Counted from the first letter of the stretch, positions 1 through 11,167 are shown. The stretch: 64,000 nt of DNA from Streptomyces sp. NRRL S-87 (GCF_000719335.1 NZ_JOGB01000014.1:124001-188000); one strand, 5' to 3'. Numbers and translations: made by a program. The notes: generated by a model from the letters alone, not told the origin.

Positions 1-130
1 GGCGCTGTTGCACCGGCTTTCGCCGATCGGCGAACCGGACTGGCCGGAGGTGCTCGGGTACGCCGCCCGGGCGGCCGCCCTGACCTGTACCCGGGCCGGC
101 GCCGAGCCGCCGTATGCGTCGGAACTGTGA
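1..130 (+). CDS. C-terminal end of a PfkB-type carbohydrate kinase (partial)
   Basis: The window opens inside a gene; 42 codons remain before TGA at 128-130. The visible end reads ...WPEVLGYAARAAALTCTRAGAEPPY.... The block AALTCTRAGAEPP is typical of the C-terminus of PfkB-family fructokinases and ribokinases in actinobacteria, where it closes the nucleotide-binding helix. No catalytic motif is inside the window, so the substrate cannot be named. The 102 bases that follow hold only the leader of the next gene. The family call rests on a short tail and is moderate. Confidence 0.6.
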   Translation, partial: ALLHRLSPIGEPDWPEVLGYAARAAALTCTRAGAEPPYASEL

Positions 131-232
131 CGCACCGCCAATATCCCCACAGATTCTGAGGTTTACGAACCCGGCACCCGTCGGCGAGGCTATGAACGCG
201 CAACGGCACGAGAGTGAAAAGAGACCGCGACA

Positions 233-1024
233 GTGACGGATTACGTGGAGTACGACGGCGGCCGGATCGCCTACGACGACAACGGCGCCGAGGGCCCGCT
301 CGTCGTGTGCGTGCCGGGCCTGGGCAACACCCGCACCGCGTACCGGTTCCTGGCGGCGGACCTGGCCGAGTCGGGGTTCCGGGTGGTCACCTGCGACCTG
401 CGGGGTACGGGTGAATCGAGCGCGGGCGAGCGGGAGTACGGGCAGCCGGCGCTGGCCGGTGACCTGCGGGCGCTGGTGCGCCACCTCGACGCGGGGCCGG
501 CGTTCGTGGTGGCGCACTCCAACGCGGCGGGCGCGGCGGTGGTCGCGGCCGCGGCGGAGGCGGAGCTCTTCGACGGACTGGTGCTGGTGGCCCCGTTCGC
601 GCGGGCGGGGGCGGGCGCCGGACTGCGCGCGGGCCGCTTCGTGCGGTCGTGGACGCGGCAGTGGGCGGGGCTGTTCCCCGCGGAGAAGCCGGACGAGTTC
701 CCCGAGTGGAAGAAGGAGCTCACCGCGTCGCTGAAGGAGCCCGGGCACCTGGCGGCGCTGCGGGCCATGATCGGTGCGGGTGCGGAGGCGGCGGCCGCGG
801 CGCTGCCGGGCCTGACGGTGCCCGTGCAGGTCGTGATGGGCGGCATGGACGCCCTGTTCGGGCCCGATCCGCTGACCGAGGCGGAGTGGATCGGCGAGCA
901 GACCCGCGGCGAGGTGGTGCTGATCGACACGGCCGGCCACTACCCGATGCTGGACCGCCCCTCCGAGGTCACCGCGGCCGTGGTCCCCTTCCTGGCGCGC
1001 GTCGCGAGCCGCCGTTTCGCCTAA
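233..1024 (+). CDS. alpha/beta-fold hydrolase
   Basis: 263-residue alpha/beta hydrolase, probably cytosolic since there is no signal peptide. The N-terminal strand-loop CVPGLGNTRTAYRFLA is the oxyanion-hole region. The nucleophile elbow is AHSNAAG with Ser96, instead of the commoner GxSxGG. The acid is probably Asp206 (MGGMDALFG) or Asp212, and the histidine His236 (TAGHYPM), so a complete triad is present. The start is GTG at 233; the purine-rich GAGAGTGAAAAGAGA lies upstream but is not a strong ribosome binding site. The substrate is unknown: esterase, haloperoxidase-like or lactonase activity are all possible. It converges on uvrA across two strong hairpins. Confidence 0.85.
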   Translation: MTDYVEYDGGRIAYDDNGAEGPLVVCVPGLGNTRTAYRFLAADLAESGFRVVTCDLRGTGESSAGEREYGQPALAGDLRALVRHLDAGPAFVVAHSNAAGAAVVAAAAEAELFDGLVLVAPFARAGAGAGLRAGRFVRSWTRQWAGLFPAEKPDEFPEWKKELTASLKEPGHLAALRAMIGAGAEAAAAALPGLTVPVQVVMGGMDALFGPDPLTEAEWIGEQTRGEVVLIDTAGHYPMLDRPSEVTAAVVPFLARVASRRFA

Positions 1025-1040
1025 CGGGCCGGCGGCCGGA

Positions 1041-1070
1041 CGCCGGCGGGGCGGTCCCGCCCCGCCGGCG
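1041..1070. terminator. 12-bp perfect stem-loop terminator
   Basis: CGCCGGCGGGGC, a 6-nt loop, then GCCCCGCCGGCG. It lies just after the hydrolase stop and before the uvrA stop, so it can work for either convergent transcript. It has no U-tract, as is usual in Streptomyces. Confidence 0.7.
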
Positions 1071-1081
1071 GGTACGGCGCA

Positions 1082-1113
1082 CGGGTCGCCGGGGGCGGTG
1101 CCCCGGCGACCCG
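1082..1113. terminator. 13-bp perfect stem-loop terminator
   Basis: CGGGTCGCCGGGG, a 6-nt loop, then CCCCGGCGACCCG. It is a second strong hairpin in the same convergent gap and is closer to the uvrA end. Confidence 0.7.
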
Positions 1114-1147
1114 GCTCAGGTCTTCTTCGGCTCGGGCCTTCTTCGGC

Positions 1148-4093
<2,946 letters not shown>

Positions 4094-4229
4094 GCCGGTC
4101 CGCACCTTTCTTGAGAGAGCGGGGGAACGGGCCCCCGTCCCAGGGTATGGGGGGCGCCACGAAGCGGGGTCTGGTTCTCCTTACGAGCGTATAGCACGTG
4201 CATTCGATTTCCGGCCCTCGGGCGGACGC

Positions 4230-4259
4230 TTCACCCGAACGTGTGGCGAGGGCTAGGGT
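4230..4259 (+). promoter_or_regulatory. candidate promoter for a leaderless transcript
   Basis: TTCACC, 18 bp, TAGGGT, then only 6 nt to the ATG at 4266. The -10 position predicts transcription starting at or beside the start codon. This fits the absence of a Shine-Dalgarno sequence there. Confidence 0.4.
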
Positions 4260-4265
4260 CGGACC

Positions 4266-4958
4266 ATGAGTGATCATGCGCACGACCTGCGCGCACTGCG
4301 CGAGGCCACGGACCGACTGCTGACCGCCGTCGCGAAACTGGACGACGCCGCCCTCGCCGAGGAGTCGCACCTTCCGGGCTGGACCCGCGGGCACGTCCTC
4401 GCCCACCTCTCCCGCAACGCGGACGCCCTCGTCAACGTCCTCGAGGGCCGCCCCATGTACGAGAGCGCCGAGGCCCGCGACGCGGACATCGAGCGCGACT
4501 CCGCCCGTCCCTTGGACGAACAACTGGCCGACCTCCGGAATTCCGCCGCGCGCTTCACGGCCGCCACCGACGCGGACCAGGACTGGTCCCGGACGGTCGA
4601 GCTGCGCAACGGCGTCACCGACCTGGCGTCCAACGTGCCCTTCCGCCGCTGGGTCGAGGTGGACCTGCACCACGTGGACCTGAACGCCGGCTACGGGCTC
4701 GCGGACCTGCCCGCCGAGTTCACCGACCGCGAGATCGCCTTCCTGGCCGACCGCTGGTCCGGCCGCGCCGACGTCCCGCCGGTAACGCTGACCGCCACCG
4801 ACCGCGACGGCACCTGGCGCACCGGCGGCACCGAGGGCTCCCCGGTGACCGTCAGCGGCCCCGCCGCCGACCTGCTGGCCTGGCTGGCCGGCCGCGGTGA
4901 CAAGGGCGCGGCCCTGACCGCGACCGACGGCGCGCTCCCCACCCTCCCCCCGCTCTAG
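4266..4958 (+). CDS. maleylpyruvate isomerase family mycothiol-dependent enzyme
   Basis: 230-residue DinB-like four-helix protein of the mycothiol-dependent maleylpyruvate isomerase family. The N-terminal part carries PGWTRGHVLAHLSRNADAL with His47. The motif WVEVDLHHVDLNAGY supplies Glu131 and His135. The His plus E-x3-H spacing matches the zinc ligands of the Corynebacterium enzyme. A C-terminal MDMPI-type domain follows (about 160-228). The family uses mycothiol as cofactor, but the real substrate of Streptomyces paralogues is usually unknown, so isomerase activity is only a family label. The ATG at 4266 follows a -10-like TAGGGT by 6 nt. The MBL gene starts 10 bp downstream, so the two are probably co-transcribed. 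Confidence 0.85.
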   Translation: MSDHAHDLRALREATDRLLTAVAKLDDAALAEESHLPGWTRGHVLAHLSRNADALVNVLEGRPMYESAEARDADIERDSARPLDEQLADLRNSAARFTAATDADQDWSRTVELRNGVTDLASNVPFRRWVEVDLHHVDLNAGYGLADLPAEFTDREIAFLADRWSGRADVPPVTLTATDRDGTWRTGGTEGSPVTVSGPAADLLAWLAGRGDKGAALTATDGALPTLPPL

Positions 4959-4968
4959 GATTCGGAAC

Positions 4969-5625
4969 ATGACCTACAGCGGAGCGGTGAAGGTCGGCGG
5001 TCCGGCCGACGTGCACGAACTCACGGACCTGATGATTTCCAAGGTCGCCGTCGGCGACATGAACAACAACGCGTACCTCCTGCGCTGCCGGGCCACCGAC
5101 GAGCAGCTGCTGATCGACGCGGCCGCGGAACCGCAGACCCTCCTCAACCTGATCGGCGACGGCGGCATCGCCTCGGTGGTCACCACCCACCAGCACGGCG
5201 ACCACTGGGGCGCGCTGCGCGAGGTCGTCGACGCCACCGGCGCCCGCACGTACGCGGGCCGGTACGACGCCGAGGGCATCCCGGTGCCCACCGAGGTACC
5301 GGTCGAGGACGGCGACACGATCACCGTCGGACGCGTCTCGCTGAAGGCCGTCCACCTGGTCGGCCACACCCCGGGCTCGATCGCCCTCGTGTACGACGAC
5401 CCGCACGGGGCCCCGCACCTGTTCACCGGCGACTGCCTCTTCCCGGGCGGCGTCGGCAACACCTGGGGCGACGCCGCCGCCTTCAAGAGCCTGCTCGACG
5501 GGGTCGAGACGAAGCTCTTCGGCCGGCTCCCGGACGAGACCTGGGTCTACCCCGGTCACGGCAACGACACCACCCTGGGCGCCGAGCGCCCGCACCTCGC
5601 GGAGTGGCGCGAGCGCGGCTGGTGA
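4969..5625 (+). CDS. MBL-fold metallo-hydrolase (glyoxalase II-like)
   Basis: 218-residue metallo-beta-lactamase-fold hydrolase with all metal ligands: THQHGDH (His74, His76, Asp78, His79), VGHTPGS (His133), TGDCLF (Asp155) and YPGHGND (His197). This set is typical of glyoxalase II-like thioester hydrolases with two metals. It directly follows the mycothiol-type isomerase (10 bp). A joint role in low-molecular-weight thiol or aldehyde chemistry is plausible, but that is inference from context. No signal peptide, so cytosolic. Confidence 0.9.
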   Translation: MTYSGAVKVGGPADVHELTDLMISKVAVGDMNNNAYLLRCRATDEQLLIDAAAEPQTLLNLIGDGGIASVVTTHQHGDHWGALREVVDATGARTYAGRYDAEGIPVPTEVPVEDGDTITVGRVSLKAVHLVGHTPGSIALVYDDPHGAPHLFTGDCLFPGGVGNTWGDAAAFKSLLDGVETKLFGRLPDETWVYPGHGNDTTLGAERPHLAEWRERGW

Positions 5626-5758
5626 CCCCCTGACCGCCGGTCCACGACGGCGCCCCGGCCCCGGGGCGCCGTCAACCGCGGATCCCGCCGCACACACCTT
5701 CCGGTGAGTCCCGCCGGGTCTGCCGCCCGGCCCGCCGCGCAGGCGGTACGTGGACCCC

Positions 5759-7096
5759 ATGCGCACCGAACACTCGCCTCCCGGGGCCCCGCCCCACGCA
5801 CCACCCATGCTGCGGCTCGCACTGGCCTCGCTGGCCGGCACCGCGATCGAGTTCTACGACTTCTTCGCCTACGGCACGGCGGCCGCCCTGGTCCTGGGCC
5901 CGCTGTTCTTCCCCGCCTTCTCCCCGCTCGCCGGGACGGTGGCCGCCTTCGCCACCTTCGGCGTCGGCTTCGTGGCCCGCCCCCTCGGCTCCGTGGTCTT
6001 CGGCCACGTCGGCGACCGCTACGGCCGCCGCCCCGTGCTCTTCGGCTCCCTGCTGCTGACCGGCGCCGCCACGGTCGCCATCGGCTTCCTGCCCACGTAC
6101 GCCGCCATCGGCGCGGCCGCCCCGCTGCTCCTGCTCGCGCTCCGCTTCCTGCAGGGCTTCGGCGTGGGCGGCGAGTGGGGCGGGGCCGTGCTGCTGACCG
6201 CCGAGCACGCCCCCGCCGAACGGCGCGGGCTGTGGACGAGCTTCCCGCAGGTGGGCCCGGCCGTCGGGTTCCTGCTGGCCAACGGCGTGGTGCTGGGGCT
6301 GTCGGCGGGCCTGACCGACGCGCAGTTCCGCTCCTGGGGCTGGCGGGTGCCGTTCTGGGCCGCCGGCCTGCTGGCCGCCGCCGGGCTGCTGCTGCGGGCC
6401 ACGCTGGAGGAGACGCCGGAGTTCCGCGCGCTGGCCGAGGGCGGCGGGCGGGCGGAGGCGCCGCTGGCCGAGGTGTTCCGCGGGCACTGGCGGTTGGTGC
6501 TGCTGACCGGCGGCGCGCTGGCCATGGCGTACGCGGTCTTCTACGCGGTGACCACCTGGTCCCTTGCCTACGGCACCGAGCACCTGGGCGTGTCCCGGAC
6601 GACGATGCTGGCCTGCGTGATGGCCGCGGTGGCCCTGAAGGGAGCGGTGACCCCCTTCGTGGCCGTGCTCGGCGACCGGTTCGGACGGCGGTCCATGTGC
6701 ATGGCCGGCTGCGCGGGTGCGGCGCTGTGGATGTTCCCGCTGGTCGCGCTGCTGCGCACCGGGAACCCCCTGCTGATGACCGCCGGTTTCGTCGGCGCGA
6801 TGCTCTCCATGGCCACGATGTTCGCGGTGGTGGCGGCGTACCTGCCGGAGCTGTACGAGCCTCGGGTGCGCTGCACCGGTGCGGCCGTGGGCTACAACCT
6901 GGGAGGCGTGCTCGGCGGGGCCCTCACCCCGGTGGTGGCCACGGCGGTCGCGGACGGCGACGGGCCGCCCTGGGGCGTGGCCGCGTACCTGACGGCGATC
7001 TGCCTGGCCAGCCTCGCGTGCTCGGCCCTGCTGCCGGAGACCCGTCCCGCGGCCGTACGCACGGCGGGGGCGGCCGAAGCGGCCGCCCCCGCGTAG
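5759..7096 (+). CDS. MFS transporter, metabolite:H+ symporter (MHS) family
   Basis: About 445 residues with some 12 membrane segments. Early segment AGTAIEFYDFFAYGTAAAL and the loop GHVGDRYGRRPVLFGS identify the MHS branch (proline/betaine, shikimate and dicarboxylate transporters). FLQGFGVGGEWGGA is the family's conserved helix-4 region, and GDRFGRRSM is the repeat in the second half. The substrate cannot be told. The start is ambiguous: ATG 5759 lies 12 nt after AGGCGG, while an in-frame GTG at 5750 would sit only 3 nt after it, so I prefer 5759. It converges on terC. Confidence 0.88.
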   Translation: MRTEHSPPGAPPHAPPMLRLALASLAGTAIEFYDFFAYGTAAALVLGPLFFPAFSPLAGTVAAFATFGVGFVARPLGSVVFGHVGDRYGRRPVLFGSLLLTGAATVAIGFLPTYAAIGAAAPLLLLALRFLQGFGVGGEWGGAVLLTAEHAPAERRGLWTSFPQVGPAVGFLLANGVVLGLSAGLTDAQFRSWGWRVPFWAAGLLAAAGLLLRATLEETPEFRALAEGGGRAEAPLAEVFRGHWRLVLLTGGALAMAYAVFYAVTTWSLAYGTEHLGVSRTTMLACVMAAVALKGAVTPFVAVLGDRFGRRSMCMAGCAGAALWMFPLVALLRTGNPLLMTAGFVGAMLSMATMFAVVAAYLPELYEPRVRCTGAAVGYNLGGVLGGALTPVVATAVADGDGPPWGVAAYLTAICLASLACSALLPETRPAAVRTAGAAEAAAPA

Positions 7097-7107
7097 GTCC
7101 CCGGACT

Positions 7108-7127
7108 CCCGGGCCCGCGGGCCCGGG
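7108..7127. terminator. 20-bp perfect palindrome between convergent genes
   Basis: CCCGGGCCCG followed by its reverse complement, with no loop bases. It fills the 33-bp gap between the transporter stop and the terC stop and probably ends both transcripts. Confidence 0.5.
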
Positions 7128-7129
7128 GC

Positions 7130-8134
7130 TCAGGCCTCGACGCTCTCCCTGTCCGTGTCGGCGGCGGCCGCTCCGGCGGCCGCCTGCCGCTCCGCCTGCC
7201 TCTTGGAGGCGATCAGGCTGGTGATCGTGGTGACGACCAGGACACCGCAGATGACCGCCAGCGAGAACGGGATGGAGATCTCGGGCACGTGCACGCCGGA
7301 CTCGTGCAGGGCGTGCAGCACCAGCTTCACGCCGATGAAGCCGAGGATGACGGACAGGCCGTAGCTGAGGTGGACCAGCTTCTTGAGCAGGCCGCCGATG
7401 AGGAAGTACAGCTGGCGCAGGCCCATCAGGGCGAAGGCGTTGGCGGTGAAGACGATGTACGGGTCCTGCGTCAGGCCGAAGATCGCCGGGATGGAGTCGA
7501 GGGCGAACAGCACGTCCGTGGTGCCGATGGCCAGCATCACGACCATCAGCGGGGTCAGCACCCGCTTGCCGTTGGTGCGGATGAAGAGCTTGGTGCCGTG
7601 GTAGCGGTCGGCGACGCCGAACTTCTTCTCGATGGTCTTCAGGAGGCGGTTCTCCTCGAACTCCTCCTCCCCGTCGTCGGACCGGGCTTCCTGGATCAGC
7701 TTCCAGGCGGTGTAGATCAGGAACGCGCCGAAGATGTAGAAGACCCACGAGAAGCTGGTGATGATCGCGGCGCCGGCGGCGATGAAGATCGCGCGGAGTA
7801 CCAGCGCGATGAGGACGCCGACCAGCAGGACGCGCTGCTGGAGGTGCGAGGGCACCGAGAACTTCGCCATGATCAGGACGAAGACGAAGAGGTTGTCGAC
7901 GCTCAGCGACTTCTCGGTGATGAAGCCCGCGAAGAACTCGCCGGAGGCCTGGCTGCTGCCGAAGAACAGCAGGCCCAGGCCGAACAGGACCGCCAGGACG
8001 ATCCAGACGACGGTCCACGTGCCGGCCTCCTTGACCGACACGTCGTGCGGTTTGCGGCCGATGAGGAAATCGGCGGCGATCAGGAGGCACAGACCGAGGA
8101 TGGTCAGTACCCAGAGGGTCGTCGAAACTTCCAT
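7130..8134 (-). CDS. TerC/Alx family integral membrane protein
   Basis: 334-residue multi-pass protein of the TerC family, linked to tellurite resistance and, for Alx and MeeF/MeeY relatives, to Mn2+ export. The membrane segments are regular. Conserved acidic motifs are ITEKSLSVDNLFVFVLIM in helix 3 and IGTTDVLFALDSIPAIFG in the second half; these Asp/Asn residues are thought to bind the metal. A charged cytoplasmic loop with EEEFEENRLL follows helix 5. ATG 8134 is preceded by GGAGG at 8 nt. That ribosome binding site is half of a 10-bp inverted repeat in a structured leader, listed separately. First gene of a leftward stress block with two TerD-type genes. Confidence 0.93.
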   Translation of the reverse strand: MEVSTTLWVLTILGLCLLIAADFLIGRKPHDVSVKEAGTWTVVWIVLAVLFGLGLLFFGSSQASGEFFAGFITEKSLSVDNLFVFVLIMAKFSVPSHLQQRVLLVGVLIALVLRAIFIAAGAAIITSFSWVFYIFGAFLIYTAWKLIQEARSDDGEEEFEENRLLKTIEKKFGVADRYHGTKLFIRTNGKRVLTPLMVVMLAIGTTDVLFALDSIPAIFGLTQDPYIVFTANAFALMGLRQLYFLIGGLLKKLVHLSYGLSVILGFIGVKLVLHALHESGVHVPEISIPFSLAVICGVLVVTTITSLIASKRQAERQAAAGAAAADTDRESVEA

Positions 8135-8290
8135 TGCTCACGCCTCCGGCAGATGGCTCAACAAGGTCAGCGTCATGGCTGCCGGAGGTCTCTTCCACCC
8201 GGTGCGCCGCACGCGCGCCCGGGCCGACGCCCCGGGACCGGTGGTCCGTACTGACGGGAACGTCGCAGCGGGAGTACTCCCCTCCGCGGA
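8135..8290 (-). promoter_or_regulatory. candidate riboswitch in the terC leader (yybP-ykoY / Mn-like)
   Basis: On the terC strand the leader has CGGAGG (complement of 8281-8286) followed by GGAGUACUCCC. Two small hairpins come next, CCGU-CAGU-ACGG and GGACC-ACC-GGUCC, and then GAGACCUCCGGCAG (complement of 8179-8192). CCUCCG can close a basal stem with CGGAGG. The overlapping CCUCCGGCAG (8179-8188) pairs perfectly with CUGCCGGAGG (8143-8152), which contains the Shine-Dalgarno. The two pairings exclude each other, as in a translational switch. Mn-sensing yybP-ykoY elements often control terC/alx genes and carry GGGGAGUA-like and GACCU-like loops. The class is inferred; the switching geometry is seen. 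Confidence 0.55.
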
Positions 8291-8470
8291 GCCCAGAGTA
8301 CCCGCCGAACCCGCTTTAGGTAAAGGGATCACCAAGGAATGGTCAGTCCCGGGTCATCGGCAGGTCATCCGCGGGTCAGCGGGGGGCGACGGAGCGGCGG
8401 GCGCACGGGCCGAAGCGGCGGGCGCACGGGCGACGGAGCGGCGGCGGAGCGGGCGGCACGGCCGCGGGAG

Positions 8471-10450
8471 CTACCGCGGTCGCGGCGCGGAGCCTCCCGA
8501 CGTGATCCGGGCGAGCACGTCCTGGGCGTCCCAGGGGGCGATCCGCAGCGGCTCGTACGTCCACGCGTGCCCCACCCACGGGTCGCCGAGGTGGTCGTCG
8601 GGGACCGGGCTCAGCCGCAGCAGCGAGCGCCAGAGGGGGTCGAGGAGCGGCCCGTACGCGGCGGCCTCGTCCCGGTCGGCCACGAGGAGCAGGTGCACGC
8701 CGACCGCCGGGCCCTCGTCCGCCAGGTAGCGCAGCTGCGTGACGGCGCGGTCGTCGAAGCCGTGCGGGAAGTCGTGGACGACCAGCAGGCGGCGGCTCGT
8801 GTCGAGGCCGGGCGGCAGCACCTCGTAGTCGTCGCTGCGGCGGGCCATCTGCAGCAGGTCCACGCGCCGGGTCAGCTCGGCGAGGACCGCGGCCACCCCG
8901 GCCGCGCCGGCGGCCGGCGGCTCGGCGAGCAGCCCGGCCAGGGGCGCGAGCGCGGCGGCGCCCGCGCCGGCAGGGTCGATGGCGTGCACGCCGAAGGAGC
9001 CGCGCGGATGGGCGGCCACCAGGCGCAGCGCCAGGGCCGCGGCGGTGTCCAGGGCGAGCCGGCGCAGGTCGTCGGTGTCCATGGCCATGGCGGCCTCGGA
9101 ACCGGTGCGGCCGTTGTCGATCCACAGCCCGCGCTCCAGGGGGAGCCGGACCAGCAGCGGGATCCGCAGGTCGGGCGCCTCGGGCAGGTGGAGGTCGCCC
9201 AGGCGGACGGCGTCCGGGGGCTCGGCGGGCGGCTCGTACGCGCGCCACTGCGGGCCGTCCCAGCGGGCCAGGGCCGCCGGCAGGGCGGGCTCGACCACTT
9301 CGGACTCGGCCGCCAGCTGCGCCAGGTCGCGGTCGAGCGCTTCGCGGGCCTGCCCGACGAGCGCCTCGCGGCGGACCAGGACGTCGTCGCGGGCGGCGTC
9401 GGCGGCCCCGCCGACGCGGGCGCGCGGGTCGGAGAGGGCCTCGTCGAGTTCGCGGTCGCGGCGGGAGTCGGCGAACTCGACGGCGCTGCGGTACGCGGCG
9501 ACGGCCCGGGCCAGGTCCTCGAACATGCCCCAGACCTGGTTCCAGAGCCGCTCCTCCATGGTCCAGCCGACGGCGTCCCCCGCCACGGGCCGGGCGGGCC
9601 CGTCCTGCGGGACGGGCACCCCCGGTGCCGGGGCGGGCCCGGTCGCCGCGGCCGGAGCCGGGTCCGTTCCGGGACCCGCCCCCGGACCGGTCGGCGTACC
9701 GGCGGCCGGGGTGACGGAGGGGCGGCGCGGGTGGGCGTAGTCGATCCGGCCGAGGATGCGGGGACCCTCGGCCGAGGCGGTGCTGGGGGCCGTGGTGGAC
9801 GGTGTGGTGGGGGCCGTACTGGGCGGCGTGCCGGCGCTGTCGGCGGGCACGGCGGCGGCCGGCGCCGCGCCGGTCCCCGGGTCGGCGGCCGCGGCACCCT
9901 CGTGGAGGCGGGCCGCCAGCGGGGCCGCCTCGGCCTGCGCGAGGCCGTGGTCGGCCAGCAGCGCCACCAGGCCGTCCACGTAGCCCTGGCCGACGGCGCG
10001 CACCTTCCACGCGTCCTGCCGCCGGTACAGCTCCAGGGCGACGACGGCCGTCTCGGCGTCCAGCCCGGTGATCGTGTAGGCGGCCGCGGCGGGCTCCTCG
10101 GGAGCACCCACGGCGGCCCGCGGTGCGGCGAGGGCGCCGAAGCGCACCGGGGCCGCCGCCGGCCGCAGGGCCAGCAGCACCTCCACCCGGTGCACGGTCG
10201 CGGGGAGCGCCCCGAGGTCGACGGCGACCAGGAGGTCGGCGCCGTCCCCGCCCGCCCCGCTCCCGGCGGGGAAGGAGATCCCCGCGGGTGCCGGGCCGCC
10301 GGGGTGCGCGAGGGCCGCGGGCCCGGCGAGCCGGCCGGCCTCGTCCACCAGGACGGCGGCGGCCAGTACGTCGGCGGCCTCCGTGATCCGGACCTGCACC
10401 CGGGTCCCGGGCAGGGGGTGGTTCTGCCCCCGCACCAGCTCGGCCGTCAT
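8471..10450 (-). CDS. TerD domain fused to FtsK-like ATPase-type domain
   Basis: 659 residues in three parts. Residues 1-170 resemble TerD, ending in the family's YRRQDAWKVRAVGQGYVDGLVALL. A Pro/Ala-rich linker and a charged helical stretch (about 330-400) follow. The C-terminal 270 residues look like an FtsK/HerA-type fold: HPRGSFGVHAIDP, LAELTRRVDLLQMARRSDDYE, LLVVHDFPHGFDDRAVTQL and VGVHLLLVADRDE. I see no GxxxxGK[ST]; the expected place reads WIDNGRTGSEAAMAMD, so ATP binding may be lost. TerD/HerA-FtsK links are known from surveys of Ter stress systems; function unknown. It lies downstream of the TerD gene, separated by a 16-bp terminator-like stem. Confidence 0.8.
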   Translation of the reverse strand: MTAELVRGQNHPLPGTRVQVRITEAADVLAAAVLVDEAGRLAGPAALAHPGGPAPAGISFPAGSGAGGDGADLLVAVDLGALPATVHRVEVLLALRPAAAPVRFGALAAPRAAVGAPEEPAAAAYTITGLDAETAVVALELYRRQDAWKVRAVGQGYVDGLVALLADHGLAQAEAAPLAARLHEGAAAADPGTGAAPAAAVPADSAGTPPSTAPTTPSTTAPSTASAEGPRILGRIDYAHPRRPSVTPAAGTPTGPGAGPGTDPAPAAATGPAPAPGVPVPQDGPARPVAGDAVGWTMEERLWNQVWGMFEDLARAVAAYRSAVEFADSRRDRELDEALSDPRARVGGAADAARDDVLVRREALVGQAREALDRDLAQLAAESEVVEPALPAALARWDGPQWRAYEPPAEPPDAVRLGDLHLPEAPDLRIPLLVRLPLERGLWIDNGRTGSEAAMAMDTDDLRRLALDTAAALALRLVAAHPRGSFGVHAIDPAGAGAAALAPLAGLLAEPPAAGAAGVAAVLAELTRRVDLLQMARRSDDYEVLPPGLDTSRRLLVVHDFPHGFDDRAVTQLRYLADEGPAVGVHLLLVADRDEAAAYGPLLDPLWRSLLRLSPVPDDHLGDPWVGHAWTYEPLRIAPWDAQDVLARITSGGSAPRPR

Positions 10451-10498
10451 GGCCGTCCTCCCTCTCGCTCCCGCGTGCGCGGGGTCGCTCCCTGCCCG

Positions 10499-10534
10499 CG
10501 CGGGCCGGTACGGGAGGACCCGTACCGGCCCGCG
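10499..10534. terminator. 16-bp stem with AGGA loop between two ter genes
   Basis: CGCGGGCCGGTACGGG, loop AGGA, then its exact reverse complement. It lies between terD (10589-11167) and the fusion gene (8471-10450) on the same strand, so it probably terminates or attenuates readthrough. Confidence 0.65.
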
Positions 10535-10588
10535 AGGGTTCGGTCGTGCGGGCCGTGGCCGGCCCGTGCAGCTGATGGCGCGCGCCCC

Positions 10589-11167
10589 TTACAGGTGGCG
10601 GGCGATCTCCGGCATCAGGTCCTGGAACGTCCGGCCGCTGGTGGGCGCGCCCACGGCCGTCATCTGCCAGCCGCCGCCCGCGCGGTGCACCTTGGCCATG
10701 ATCTGGGCGGTGTAGGCGCCGCCGCCGGTGAGCGTGTAGCGGGCCAGCTCCTGGCCGTTGGTCTCGTCGACGAGGCGGCAGAACGCGTTCTCGACCTCCT
10801 GGAAGGTCTGACCGGTGAAGGAGTTGACCGTGAACACGATCTGGTCGACGTGCACCGGCACGCGCTGGAGGTCCACCAGGATGGCCTCGTCGTCCCCGCC
10901 CTGGCCGACGCCGCCGACGAGGTTGTCACCGGTGTGCCGGACGGAGCCGTCGTCGCTGACGAGGTGCCGGAAGAACACCACGTCCACCGGCTGCTGTTCG
11001 GCGAAGAGCACGGCGGACGCGTCGAGGTCGATCTCCCGGGTGCGCGAGCCGAACAGTCCGCGCCGCTTGGCGGCCTGCCACCCGAGCCCCATCCGGACCG
11101 CGGTCAGGGTGCCGCCGTCGGCCTTCTGCAGGCTGATGGCCTGGCCCTTGGACAAATTGACCGTCAC
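10589..11167 (-). CDS. TerD family protein
   Basis: 192-residue TerD/TerE-type calcium-binding stress protein. Family hallmarks: VNLSKGQAISLQK at the N-terminus, the VRMGLGWQA strand, DLDASAVLF, and the loop GDDEAILVDLQRVP that helps bind Ca2+ in TerD structures. VFTVNSFTGQTFQEVENAFCRLVD and the end MPEIARHL are typical. The start is GTG 11167, because GAGGGG lies 8 nt upstream; an upstream in-frame GTG (11185) would cover that site. It is followed by a strong hairpin and the TerD-FtsK fusion, and preceded by the uvrB terminator, so it has its own promoter. Proposed family role: membrane-associated response to tellurite, oxidants or phage. Confidence 0.93.
   Translation of the reverse strand: MTVNLSKGQAISLQKADGGTLTAVRMGLGWQAAKRRGLFGSRTREIDLDASAVLFAEQQPVDVVFFRHLVSDDGSVRHTGDNLVGGVGQGGDDEAILVDLQRVPVHVDQIVFTVNSFTGQTFQEVENAFCRLVDETNGQELARYTLTGGGAYTAQIMAKVHRAGGGWQMTAVGAPTSGRTFQDLMPEIARHL

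Noticed and set aside
4106..4265. DNA-damage promoter or SOS box before uvrA
   Set aside because: I looked for TTGTCRGTG-N8-TANNNT and a LexA-type TCGAAC-N4-GTTCGA dyad and found neither. TATACG at about 4190 lacks a clear partner.
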